Below, in pieces: positions 1 to 5,212 of a stretch of 5,485 nt of DNA (position 1 is the stretch's first letter; each line of letters opens with the position of its first letter). Under the pieces are notes generated by a model. The model was not told the origin of the DNA. It did no database searches and worked only from the letters and a program-made list of their open reading frames with translations. A program made the position numbers and the translations under genes. Source of the DNA: an uncultured Clostridia bacterium. Its GTDB lineage: Bacteria; Bacillota; Clostridia; Peptostreptococcales; Anaerovoracaceae. The stretch lies in contig CALFUG010000419.1 in assembly GCA_937928455.1 (NCBI GenBank), positions 1 through 5,485 of the forward strand, in the 5' to 3' direction.

Positions 1-2
1 TG

Positions 3-1652
3 GTGCATCCTTATGAATTTAAGTTGACAAATTACTTAATGGATAACCATGAGGTGCTGCAGTTCCCGGTATTTCCTTTGCAGCCTTTTCCCAGACTGGG
101 CAATCTTTTTTCCACCATGACCCTGGGAACTTATTCCGATGAGTTTGCAGAAAACCACTATCGGATTATGTCGGTGAGAGATCGAACGGGGGCTTTCGTG
201 CCATCTGCTGGTACCGGGTTTGTGTTATCGAAAAATATCATTCGGAAGTATCAAGGCCAGGAGTTGTTTCCGGAGCATTCCTTAACGGAAGATTACAAGT
301 TGTCCTTGACCTTTGCCCAAGATGGCATTAAGACACATTATGTATTGGAGAAAGTGCCCCGGGTGAATCAACACGGGCACTATGTGTGGGAATACATTTC
401 CACCCGAAGCCGCTTTCCCGATACTTTTCGGGCGGCGGTCCGACAAAAAACCCGCTGGATATATGGCATTACCATGCAGTCCTTTGCCCTAAAGGATATT
501 CGTAAATCCAAGGGGTTAACCCGCACGGGAAGATATTTTATGTATAAGGATTTGAAAGCCAAGATTGGAAACCTGGCTATTCTGCCTGGTTACCTGGTAT
601 TTCTATATTTCTTGACTTCTCTGTTCCTTCCCATTCCGGTTATGTATCCCAGAGGCAGTTTTTCATGGACCCTATGTCTGATTCTGACGGGAATGATGTT
701 GGAAAGGCAGATGCTACGAGGTATTGCGGTAAGGCATGTGTATGGATGGAGAAGTGCTTTTATCGCTTGTTTGTTCCCGCCACTGATGCCATTTCGGTGG
801 GTGTGGGGCAATATCCTGAATATGACAGCCACTCTTAGGGCGTGGAAACAAAAGATTTTCGGATCGGGAAGGGCAAAGGCCAAGACCCGAAAGCCGGCAT
901 GGAACAAGACAGATCACGAATTTATCGAACAAGCGGCGCTGAATCGGTTCTATCGAAACATTGGAGATGTGCTCTTGGAAAAACAATACATCACCTCAAA
1001 AACATTGCGTTTGGCTTTACAAATTGCCAAGCTAGAAAAAAAGAAGTTGGGAGAAGTGTTAATTAAAAGGGGATGGGTTGAAGAAGAACAGGTGATGCGG
1101 GCCTTGGCATTTGTTCAACACACTGTTTTTCTGCCTTGCGGCGCAGATCTTATCAACCAAGAATTTCGGAGATACTTTGAACGGAAGTTTTTGGAAAGAT
1201 TTCGGATTCTCCCGGTCCTAAAAATGGAGGGAGGATTTGTGATAGCCTTTACCCAGGACAGTCCTGCGGAAGGAAAAAGGGTGCTGGAAGAGAAGTGGGG
1301 TTTACAAATTATTCCGGTATATACCACCCGAGCCGCCGTGGACGAAGGACTCCCCATACTTTATGGAGAAAGGGATGATCGCTACAGCTGTCGAATCATA
1401 TGCGGGCTTCATGGAGGTAAAATGATTACATCCGAACAGGCGGTGTTGGCATTGGCCTATCGTCACCTCTATGCCAATGAGAAGGAATTATTGCAGCAGA
1501 TGGGTTTGTACAGAGAAGATATTCTTGGGGATGAATACACCTGTTCTCTGTCTATGGGAGAAAAGGAGAAGAAAGGTATATTAACAATCCTGTCCATCGG
1601 AAAAAATTGGGTAAGGAATTTCTGGAATCGGAAAAACAGCAAAGAGAAATGA
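3..1652 (+). CDS. NfrB-like family 2 glycosyltransferase with C-terminal MshEN region (5' end cut by window)
   Basis: Membrane-bound processive glycosyltransferase, predicted to polymerise and translocate a sugar polymer from a nucleotide-sugar donor. 549 residues are visible. The frame is open to the window edge, so the GTG at position 3 is probably internal: enteric NfrB proteins are roughly 700-750 residues, and the N-terminal membrane segments and first catalytic Asp should lie upstream. Seen: HPYEF at residues 2-6, like the stretch after the family's DSED motif; the TED acidic motif at 95-97; QKTRW (QxxRW type) at 148-152; hydrophobic segments near 189-210, 220-238 and 249-272; two MshEN-like repeats at about 319-342 and 348-370; and a T2SS-ATPase-N-like stretch at about 380-455 ending in LYGE. 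A degenerate ITSEQ repeat sits near 475. Known for the family: E. coli NfrB binds cyclic-di-GMP and works with NfrA in exopolysaccharide secretion. The polymer made here is unknown. It heads an operon with two small membrane genes. Confidence 0.88.
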   Translation: MHPYEFKLTNYLMDNHEVLQFPVFPLQPFPRLGNLFSTMTLGTYSDEFAENHYRIMSVRDRTGAFVPSAGTGFVLSKNIIRKYQGQELFPEHSLTEDYKLSLTFAQDGIKTHYVLEKVPRVNQHGHYVWEYISTRSRFPDTFRAAVRQKTRWIYGITMQSFALKDIRKSKGLTRTGRYFMYKDLKAKIGNLAILPGYLVFLYFLTSLFLPIPVMYPRGSFSWTLCLILTGMMLERQMLRGIAVRHVYGWRSAFIACLFPPLMPFRWVWGNILNMTATLRAWKQKIFGSGRAKAKTRKPAWNKTDHEFIEQAALNRFYRNIGDVLLEKQYITSKTLRLALQIAKLEKKKLGEVLIKRGWVEEEQVMRALAFVQHTVFLPCGADLINQEFRRYFERKFLERFRILPVLKMEGGFVIAFTQDSPAEGKRVLEEKWGLQIIPVYTTRAAVDEGLPILYGERDDRYSCRIICGLHGGKMITSEQAVLALAYRHLYANEKELLQQMGLYREDILGDEYTCSLSMGEKEKKGILTILSIGKNWVRNFWNRKNSKEK

Positions 1653-1659
1653 GGGTAAT

Positions 1660-1803
1660 GTGAAAAATTATTTGGAAAAATATTTCGTGGAAATTAGAGA
1701 AACCTGGGGTCTGGTGACAGCACTGCGCTTATTGGGGCAGTGGACCGGACTTGGCTTTATGGCATATTACCTAGTGTATTATGTTAGCGTAGGGGGTCTC
1801 TGA
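1660..1803 (+). CDS. Small single-pass membrane protein, 47 aa, unrecognised
   Basis: A short frame with a GTG start, seven bases after the glycosyltransferase stop, ending in TGA three bases before the ATG of the next gene. A GAGGG purine run at 1651-1655 lies only 4 nt before the start, which is close but usable. A second in-frame GTG at 1687 is a possible alternative start. The product begins with a charged, helix-like half (MKNYLEKYF then VEIRETW) and ends with a hydrophobic, aromatic-rich half (about residues 25-45, with YYLVYY), fitting a single membrane segment with a cytoplasmic amphipathic N-terminus. I do not recognise the family. The snug fit between two co-directed genes is the main evidence that it is real. 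Translation could also couple neighbouring genes. It may be a small subunit or regulator of the glycosyltransferase, by position only. Confidence 0.6.
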   Translation: MKNYLEKYFVEIRETWGLVTALRLLGQWTGLGFMAYYLVYYVSVGGL

Positions 1804-1806
1804 GGT

Positions 1807-2079
1807 ATGCCGGGACTGTTTGGATACGGTCGTATCCTCTTCTTCTTGATCCCGGTATTATTTGCCATTGGGCTATATATCTCTTTTGACAAAGAACGAT
1901 GGGGTGGGATTATTATGTTACTCTCTGTTGTGGTGTACAATGCATTATTAATCAGCGCCTATGGATTGAATTCTCTTTCGGATATTGGGTATTGGTACTT
2001 GTTGATTCCTGCCATTATCCCCATTTTCCTTGCCGGTAGAAAGGCAGAAAATAGGGAGAAAAAAGAAGTGGTAGAGTAA
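1807..2079 (+). CDS. Small three-helix membrane protein, 90 aa, unrecognised
   Basis: Integral membrane protein with three clear hydrophobic segments at about residues 8-25, 32-54 and 60-77, joined by short charged turns (SFDKERW, then NSLSDIG), and a Lys/Glu-rich tail at 78-90. It starts at ATG 1807, with an AGGGGG run at 1791-1796 ten bases upstream and the stop of the 47-residue gene three bases upstream, so it is very likely translated from the glycosyltransferase transcript. I do not recognise a family. Being the last gene of a polysaccharide operon, it could be an accessory protein of the synthase or exporter, but this is inference from position. Its last three codons and stop form the left arm and loop of the shared terminator, and its Lys-rich codons supply the U-tract for the opposing gene. 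Confidence 0.8.
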   Translation: MPGLFGYGRILFFLIPVLFAIGLYISFDKERWGGIIMLLSVVVYNALLISAYGLNSLSDIGYWYLLIPAIIPIFLAGRKAENREKKEVVE

Positions 2080-2096
2080 CTCTACCACTTTCCTCT
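2059..2096. terminator. Bidirectional terminator made from the ends of two convergent genes
   Basis: GTGGTAGAG at 2068-2076 and CTCTACCAC at 2080-2088 form a perfect 9-bp stem around a TAA loop. That loop is the stop codon of the plus-strand 90-residue gene; the stop of the minus-strand rubredoxin gene (2082-2084) lies in the right arm. Reading minus, the stem is followed by TTCTTTTTTC, a good U-tract. Reading plus it is followed by TTTCCTCT, a weaker one. So termination should be stronger for the rubredoxin transcript. Confidence 0.8.
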
Positions 2097-2411
2097 ATTC
2101 ACATGTCCATCAATTTCGGCTTTCGAACGCTGCTTGATAACCCAGGCTTCATCATGGGCCTTCTGAAACAGGTCCACACAGGGAGGATCCAGATTCAGTT
2201 GGATACCTTCACTGGCCAAATCTTTGATTTTCATCGCCAAGGCGATGATTTCCATATGGATATCGTTGGTACGATCCGCTGCGAAGATTTTTTGCGCATC
2301 CTCGTCAGACAGAGGAGCAAACTTTTCTTTGGGCGCTCCGCACTTGGGACAAAAATCCGGCGCTTCCGGGCCTTCATGTAAGAACCCGCAAACAGAACAT
2401 TTCCATAACAT
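2082..2411 (-). CDS. Rubredoxin-domain protein with helical C-terminal region
   Basis: Small cytoplasmic iron protein of 109 residues. The N-terminus (about 1-31) is a short rubrerythrin-type rubredoxin domain: Cys5, Cys8, Cys21 and Cys24 in CxxC-x12-CxxC spacing, with the typical CPKCGAPKEKF end. It should bind one iron in a Cys4 site and pass electrons. Classic stand-alone rubredoxins have a much longer gap between the Cys pairs, so this is the rubrerythrin variant. Residues about 35-109 look helical (IHMEIIALAMKIKDLA, then a segment with KAHDEAW) and carry His52, Glu54, His86 and Glu88, but are too short for a full di-iron four-helix rubrerythrin. Such proteins in anaerobes are usually linked to peroxide or oxygen defence; no partner is visible here. 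The ATG at 2411 is set by GAAAGGAG at 2421-2428. It has its own promoter and appears monocistronic. Confidence 0.88.
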   Translation of the reverse strand: MLWKCSVCGFLHEGPEAPDFCPKCGAPKEKFAPLSDEDAQKIFAADRTNDIHMEIIALAMKIKDLASEGIQLNLDPPCVDLFQKAHDEAWVIKQRSKAEIDGHVNRGKW

Positions 2412-2420
2412 GATTTCAAA

Positions 2421-2428
2421 CTCCTTTC
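2421..2428 (-). promoter_or_regulatory. Shine-Dalgarno of the rubredoxin-domain gene
   Basis: On the minus strand the sequence reads GAAAGGAG, with about 9 nt between AGGAG and the ATG that begins at 2411. The AGGAGTT core (2419-2425) is exactly complementary to AACTCCT in the upstream leader hairpin (2462-2468), so access to this site could be controlled. Confidence 0.8.
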
Positions 2429-2456
2429 TATCTTACGGCGATATGGAGAGAGTACC

Positions 2457-2475
2457 GAAACAGGAGTTCTGTTTC
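2457..2475 (-). promoter_or_regulatory. Leader hairpin of the rubredoxin gene with anti-Shine-Dalgarno loop
   Basis: GAAACAG and CTGTTTC form a perfect 7-bp stem around a 5-nt loop. In the minus-strand transcript the loop plus the first two bases of the 3' arm read AACUCCU, complementary over 7 nt to the gene's own AGGAGUU. It lies roughly 10 nt after the inferred transcription start and does not precede a U-tract in the minus direction, so it is unlikely to be a terminator. A regulatory role is inference. Confidence 0.4.
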
Positions 2476-2490
2476 AGTCGTTGTTGTTTT

Positions 2491-2519
2491 ATTGTAACAC
2501 TTTCTTGAAAAAGACAAAA
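2491..2519 (-). promoter_or_regulatory. Sigma-A-like promoter for the rubredoxin gene
   Basis: On the minus strand a good -10 box TACAAT lies at 2496-2491. The -35 box is weaker: TTTTGT (2519-2514) with a 17-nt spacer or TTGTCT (2517-2512) with a 15-nt spacer. A start near 2484 would give a leader of about 73 nt. Confidence 0.5.
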
Positions 2520-2524
2520 GGTTT

Positions 2525-2557
2525 TTGATTTAAAGGGATTGTATGGTATGATATCAT
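2525..2557 (+). promoter_or_regulatory. Extended -10 promoter for the DUF554 gene with overlapping palindrome
   Basis: TTGATT at 2525-2530 and TATGAT at 2547-2552 are separated by 16 nt, and the -10 box is preceded by TGG, giving the extended -10 form (TGn). The perfect 10-bp palindrome ATGATATCAT (2548-2557) overlaps the -10 box and could be an operator. A start near 2560 would give a leader of about 85 nt. Confidence 0.6.
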
Positions 2558-2571
2558 TTGTTCAAGTTGTT

Positions 2572-2602
2572 TATTGCAGTAATGTTAAAAAGTGCTGCAA
2601 TA
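2572..2602 (+). promoter_or_regulatory. Stem-loop in the leader of the DUF554 gene
   Basis: TATTGCAG (2572-2579) and CTGCAATA (2595-2602) form a perfect 8-bp stem with a 15-nt A-rich loop. It lies in the untranslated leader between the inferred start and the ribosome binding site (AAGGTGA, 2626-2632). It has no following U-tract, so it is more likely an RNA-stability or regulatory element than a terminator. No riboswitch class is recognised. Confidence 0.3.
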
Positions 2603-2643
2603 TGTAGTTTATACAGTGGATAGGGAAGGTGACATAGTTAGAT

Positions 2644-3330
2644 ATGATAGCAGTATTAGTAAACGGGGCAGCCATATTGGTCGGTGGTTCTATCGGGCTT
2701 CTGTTAAAAAAAGGAATTCCCGAAGAAATGGGTTCGTTGATTATGAAAGGTATGGCCTTATGTGTCATATATATCGGGATATCGGGAGCTTTTGAAGGCG
2801 AAAATACCATGGTAGCCATACTTTCCATGATGATTGGCGCCATTCTGGGTCACTTAATGAAGTTGGACTACCGATTGAACCAGTTTGCCCAAAAGATCGA
2901 ACGGAAGATGAAAAAGGATGACTCGAAAGACAAGTCTACCGTAGCGGAGGGTTTTGTTACAGCTACACTGCTATTTTGTATTGGCGCCATGGCTATTGTA
3001 GGGTCTTTGCAAGCCGGTTTGGCCGGTGATTACGAAATGCTATTTACAAAATCGGCTATGGATGGAATTTCATCGGTGATTTTTGCGGCTACATTGGGGT
3101 TGGGTGTGCTCTTGGCATCCGTACCCGTCGTCATATATCAGGGACTGATTGTGGTGATTGCAGGCTTTGCAGCACCCTATTTATCCGACTACATCATCGG
3201 GGAGATGACCTGTGTAGGGTCTCTGTTGATTGTAGCCATTGCATTGAATATGTTGGGGATTACCCAGATTAAAATCATGAATCTGATGCCGGCAGTACTG
3301 ATTCCCATTCTGCTTTGCCAATTTATGTAG
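2644..3330 (+). CDS. DUF554 family membrane protein (YdfK/YqgA-like)
   Basis: Polytopic inner-membrane protein of 228 residues, the usual length of the family. It opens with the hallmark VNGAAILVGGSIGLLLKKGIP, closely followed by further hydrophobic segments at about 33-50 and 55-72, a charged Lys/Asp-rich cytoplasmic stretch at 80-100, and more segments at about 103-124, 142-160, 162-180, 188-204 and 211-227. Family-typical sequence FCIGAMAIVGSLQAGL lies at 111-126 and KSAMDGISS at 136-144. It is thought to be a transporter-like protein, but no substrate or reaction is established to my knowledge. The ATG at 2644 is preceded by AAGGTGA at 2626-2632; a GTG at 2630 meets a stop at once, which supports this start. 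It has its own divergent promoter and is followed after 84 bp by the DUF6506-like gene with no terminator between them. Confidence 0.93.
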   Translation: MIAVLVNGAAILVGGSIGLLLKKGIPEEMGSLIMKGMALCVIYIGISGAFEGENTMVAILSMMIGAILGHLMKLDYRLNQFAQKIERKMKKDDSKDKSTVAEGFVTATLLFCIGAMAIVGSLQAGLAGDYEMLFTKSAMDGISSVIFAATLGLGVLLASVPVVIYQGLIVVIAGFAAPYLSDYIIGEMTCVGSLLIVAIALNMLGITQIKIMNLMPAVLIPILLCQFM

Positions 3331-3414
3331 GAGGGAAAAGGAGAAATAGTGGAATAGAAGTTTTGGAAATGGGACAGATGAATGGCAGGATTTGTTGAGA
3401 AAGGATGATGCATT

Positions 3415-3717
3415 ATGAAACGAAAAGTATGTTTTATGTTTGTCAGCGCTTCCATCACGGACACCATCCGAACAGAAATGGAATACGGTCCGGGGATGAT
3501 GATTGTCATTGGGGTAAAAAATTACCAGGTGGCATGTGAAGAAGCGGTGAAGGTTGCCGATGAAGGTGTAATCCTGCTGGAACTTTGCGGAGGATTTGGA
3601 ACTGTGGGACATGCCATGGTTACCCAGGCGGTGAAAGGGAAGTGTCAGGTGGGCGTGGTACGTTTTGACAATCATCCCGGATTTGACGGAGATACCGGAG
3701 ATTCCAGGTTTCTGTAG
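3415..3717 (+). CDS. DUF6506-like small soluble protein
   Basis: A 100-residue protein with no signal peptide or membrane segment. The pattern is a short beta strand at the start (KRKVCFMFV), a second near 28-34 (MMIVIGV), a helix at about 37-50 (NYQVACEEAVKVADEG), then VILLELCGGFG at 52-62, a helix containing MVTQAVKG, and VGVVRF at 79-84. This small alpha/beta order, with the ELCGxFG turn, matches my memory of the DUF6506 family, whose function is unknown. Cys58 in that turn, together with His66, Asp85 and His87, would be the first residues to test for ligand binding. The ATG at 3415 has AAAGGATG at 3400-3407. It is probably co-transcribed with the DUF554 gene, since no promoter or terminator is seen between them, and a strong hairpin follows. 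The family call is from memory and could be wrong; the gene itself is secure. Confidence 0.7.
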   Translation: MKRKVCFMFVSASITDTIRTEMEYGPGMMIVIGVKNYQVACEEAVKVADEGVILLELCGGFGTVGHAMVTQAVKGKCQVGVVRFDNHPGFDGDTGDSRFL

Positions 3718-3751
3718 AAATGACCTTGGCTTAGAACTTCTGAGAGCGGAT

Positions 3752-3787
3752 AAGAAAAAGCGGAAGACATTGGATTCTTCCGCTTTT
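3752..3787. terminator. Bidirectional terminator between convergent operons
   Basis: AAAAGCGGAAGA (3756-3767) and TCTTCCGCTTTT (3776-3787) form a perfect 12-bp stem with an 8-nt loop. Plus-strand transcripts from the DUF6506-like gene end in the TTTT of the stem. Minus-strand transcripts from the UPF0210 gene run into TTTTTCTT after the stem, a better U-tract. It lies 35 bp after the plus-strand stop and about 50 bp after the minus-strand stop. Confidence 0.88.
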
Positions 3788-3790
3788 ATG

Positions 3791-3819
3791 TTGGCTAAAC
3801 GTCTCATGTTTTGAGCCAA
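3791..3819. repeat. Second inverted repeat beside the terminator
   Basis: TTGGCT (3791-3796) and AGCCAA (3814-3819) pair, and AAAC (3797-3800) can continue the stem with GTTT (3808-3811), leaving a 2-nt bulge and a 7-nt loop. No U-tract follows on either strand. It would lie at the 3' end of the UPF0210 transcript just before the main terminator, and may help protect the RNA end. Function is inference. Confidence 0.35.
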
Positions 3820-3836
3820 TTAAGTCTATTGCAGGC

Positions 3837-5195
3837 CTAGTTTTTTAGACTTTGCAGAGGTGCAGGTATTCTTCCGCCTCTATGAATCATGATTTTTGGA
3901 GAAACGGTGTTCACTTTCATGACGGGACCGGTGCCCAAAAGTCCTCCGAAATTCAGCTCTTGTCCTTCCGGGATACCGATAGCCGGAATGACTCGAACGG
4001 CAGTGGTCTTACTATTCACCATTCCGATGGCTGCTTCGTCGGCAATGATGGCTGAAATGACTTCTGCCGTGGTATCTCCCGGGATGACAATCATATCTAA
4101 TCCCACAGAGCAAACGGCGGTCATGGCTTCCAGTTTCTCAATGGTAAGGATGCCCCGGCGAGCCACATCAATCATTCCCGCATCTTCAGTTACTGGAATA
4201 AAGGCGCCCGATAAGCCTCCTACATTGGATGAGGCCATAACACCTCCTTTTTTTACGGCATCATTTAACATGGCCAATGCCGCGGTGGTTCCCCAACCCC
4301 CACAGGCTTCCAAGCCGATTTCTTCCAGTATGTGGGCCACGGAATCTCCCATGGCCGGTGTAGGCGCCAAAGAAAGATCTATGATTCCAAAGGGAACTCC
4401 CAGCATTTGAGAAGCCTCCACACCCACCAGTTGTCCCATGCGGGTAATCTTAAAAGCCGTCTTCTTAATGGTGTCTGCAACTTGGTCTAGGGGTGCGTCC
4501 TTGGGCATTTTAGCCAATGCAGCACGTACCACTCCAGGTCCGGAAACTCCCACGTTTAACACGCAATCCGGTTCCCCGGGTCCGTGGAAAGCACCTGCCA
4601 TAAAGGGGTTATCCTCAGGAGCATTGCAGAAAACCACTAATTTTGCCGCACCGATACATTGGTGGTCCTTTGTCTTTTCCGCAGTTTGGCGGATAATATT
4701 CCCCATCATTTTTACGGCATCCATATTAATCCCGGCTTTAGTGGTACCCACATTGATGGAGGAGCAGACGTAGTCCGTTTGAGATAAGGCATCCGGGATG
4801 GATTCAATGAGCTCCAAATCCCCGGGAGAGAACCCTTTGTGAACCAGAGCAGAATAGCCTCCGATAAAATTCACACCCACTTCCTTGGCCGCACGATCCA
4901 GGGTTTTGGCATACAGCACCGGGTCCCCGCCGGAGGCACCCGCTAACATGGCTATGGGGGTGACAGAAATTCTCTTATTCACGATGGGAATGCCATACTT
5001 CTTTTCAATGTCTTCCCCGGTTTTCACCAGGTCTTTGGCATACCGTGTGATCTTTTCGTACACTTTATCGCAAGAGCGATGAATGTCGCTATCGGAACAA
5101 TCCAAAAGGGATATCCCCATGGTAATGGTTCGGATATCCAAGTTTTCCTCTTGAATCATGGTAATGGTTTCCATGATATCATGCATGTTTAGCAT
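3837..5195 (-). CDS. PFL family protein, UPF0210 (DUF711)
   Basis: A soluble protein of 452 residues, close to the roughly 445-453 usual for UPF0210. It is named for a distant fold likeness to pyruvate formate-lyase, but its reaction is unknown. Strong family landmarks run the whole length: IRTITMGISLLDC at 21-33, PIVNKRISVTPIA at 70-82, NFIGGYSALV at 109-118, CSSINVG at 144-150, AKLVVFCNAPEDNPFMAGAF at 184-203, NVGVSGPG at 214-221, DLSLAPTPAMGDSVA at 273-287, GGLSGAFIPV at 326-335, AVCSVGLDM at 360-368 and GGRIPAPLQSLKN at the end. I see no C-terminal glycyl-radical motif (RVxGY type), so it should not be called a glycyl-radical enzyme. The ATG at 5195 is supported by AGGAGG at 5211-5206, 10 nt upstream; the Met at residue 4 lies too far from it. 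It is coupled to the ACT-domain gene upstream and ends before two hairpins. Confidence 0.95.
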   Translation of the reverse strand: MLNMHDIMETITMIQEENLDIRTITMGISLLDCSDSDIHRSCDKVYEKITRYAKDLVKTGEDIEKKYGIPIVNKRISVTPIAMLAGASGGDPVLYAKTLDRAAKEVGVNFIGGYSALVHKGFSPGDLELIESIPDALSQTDYVCSSINVGTTKAGINMDAVKMMGNIIRQTAEKTKDHQCIGAAKLVVFCNAPEDNPFMAGAFHGPGEPDCVLNVGVSGPGVVRAALAKMPKDAPLDQVADTIKKTAFKITRMGQLVGVEASQMLGVPFGIIDLSLAPTPAMGDSVAHILEEIGLEACGGWGTTAALAMLNDAVKKGGVMASSNVGGLSGAFIPVTEDAGMIDVARRGILTIEKLEAMTAVCSVGLDMIVIPGDTTAEVISAIIADEAAIGMVNSKTTAVRVIPAIGIPEGQELNFGGLLGTGPVMKVNTVSPKIMIHRGGRIPAPLQSLKN

Positions 5196-5205
5196 AAATG
5201 GGTAT

Positions 5206-5212
5206 CCTCCTA
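5206..5212 (-). promoter_or_regulatory. Ribosome binding site of the UPF0210 gene overlapping the ACT gene stop
   Basis: On the minus strand TAGGAGG contains both the TAG stop of the ACT-domain gene (5212-5210) and a perfect AGGAGG (5211-5206) for the next gene. Ribosomes ending the first gene sit on the start signal of the second, which favours coupled, balanced synthesis. Confidence 0.85.

Noticed and set aside
2582..2623. A 13-codon frame (ATG to TAG) in the leader of the DUF554 gene, as a possible leader peptide
   Set aside because: It has no ribosome binding site, starts inside the loop of the stem-loop, and shows no run of one amino acid typical of attenuators.
3369..3398. A 9-codon frame between the DUF554 and DUF6506-like genes
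   Set aside because: Only a weak GGA lies upstream and the peptide has no notable feature; it is expected by chance.
3181..3819. A 212-codon minus-strand open frame across the DUF554 and DUF6506-like genes
   Set aside because: It overlaps two supported genes and the terminator, and its product is His/Ser/Phe-rich with no recognisable domain.
3889..4410. A 173-codon plus-strand open frame opposite the UPF0210 gene
   Set aside because: It is antisense to a full-length, well-conserved family protein, has no ribosome binding site, and gives a Pro/Ser/Thr-rich, non-family-like product.
5173..5182. A second copy of the ATGATATCAT palindrome seen at the DUF554 promoter
   Set aside because: It lies inside the UPF0210 coding region, where it codes for ordinary residues near the start, and is not placed at a promoter. 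Probably chance.
3837..5195. Calling the UPF0210 protein a glycyl-radical enzyme because of the PFL name
   Set aside because: The C-terminus lacks the RVxGY-type glycyl-radical motif, and no activating radical-SAM gene is in the window.
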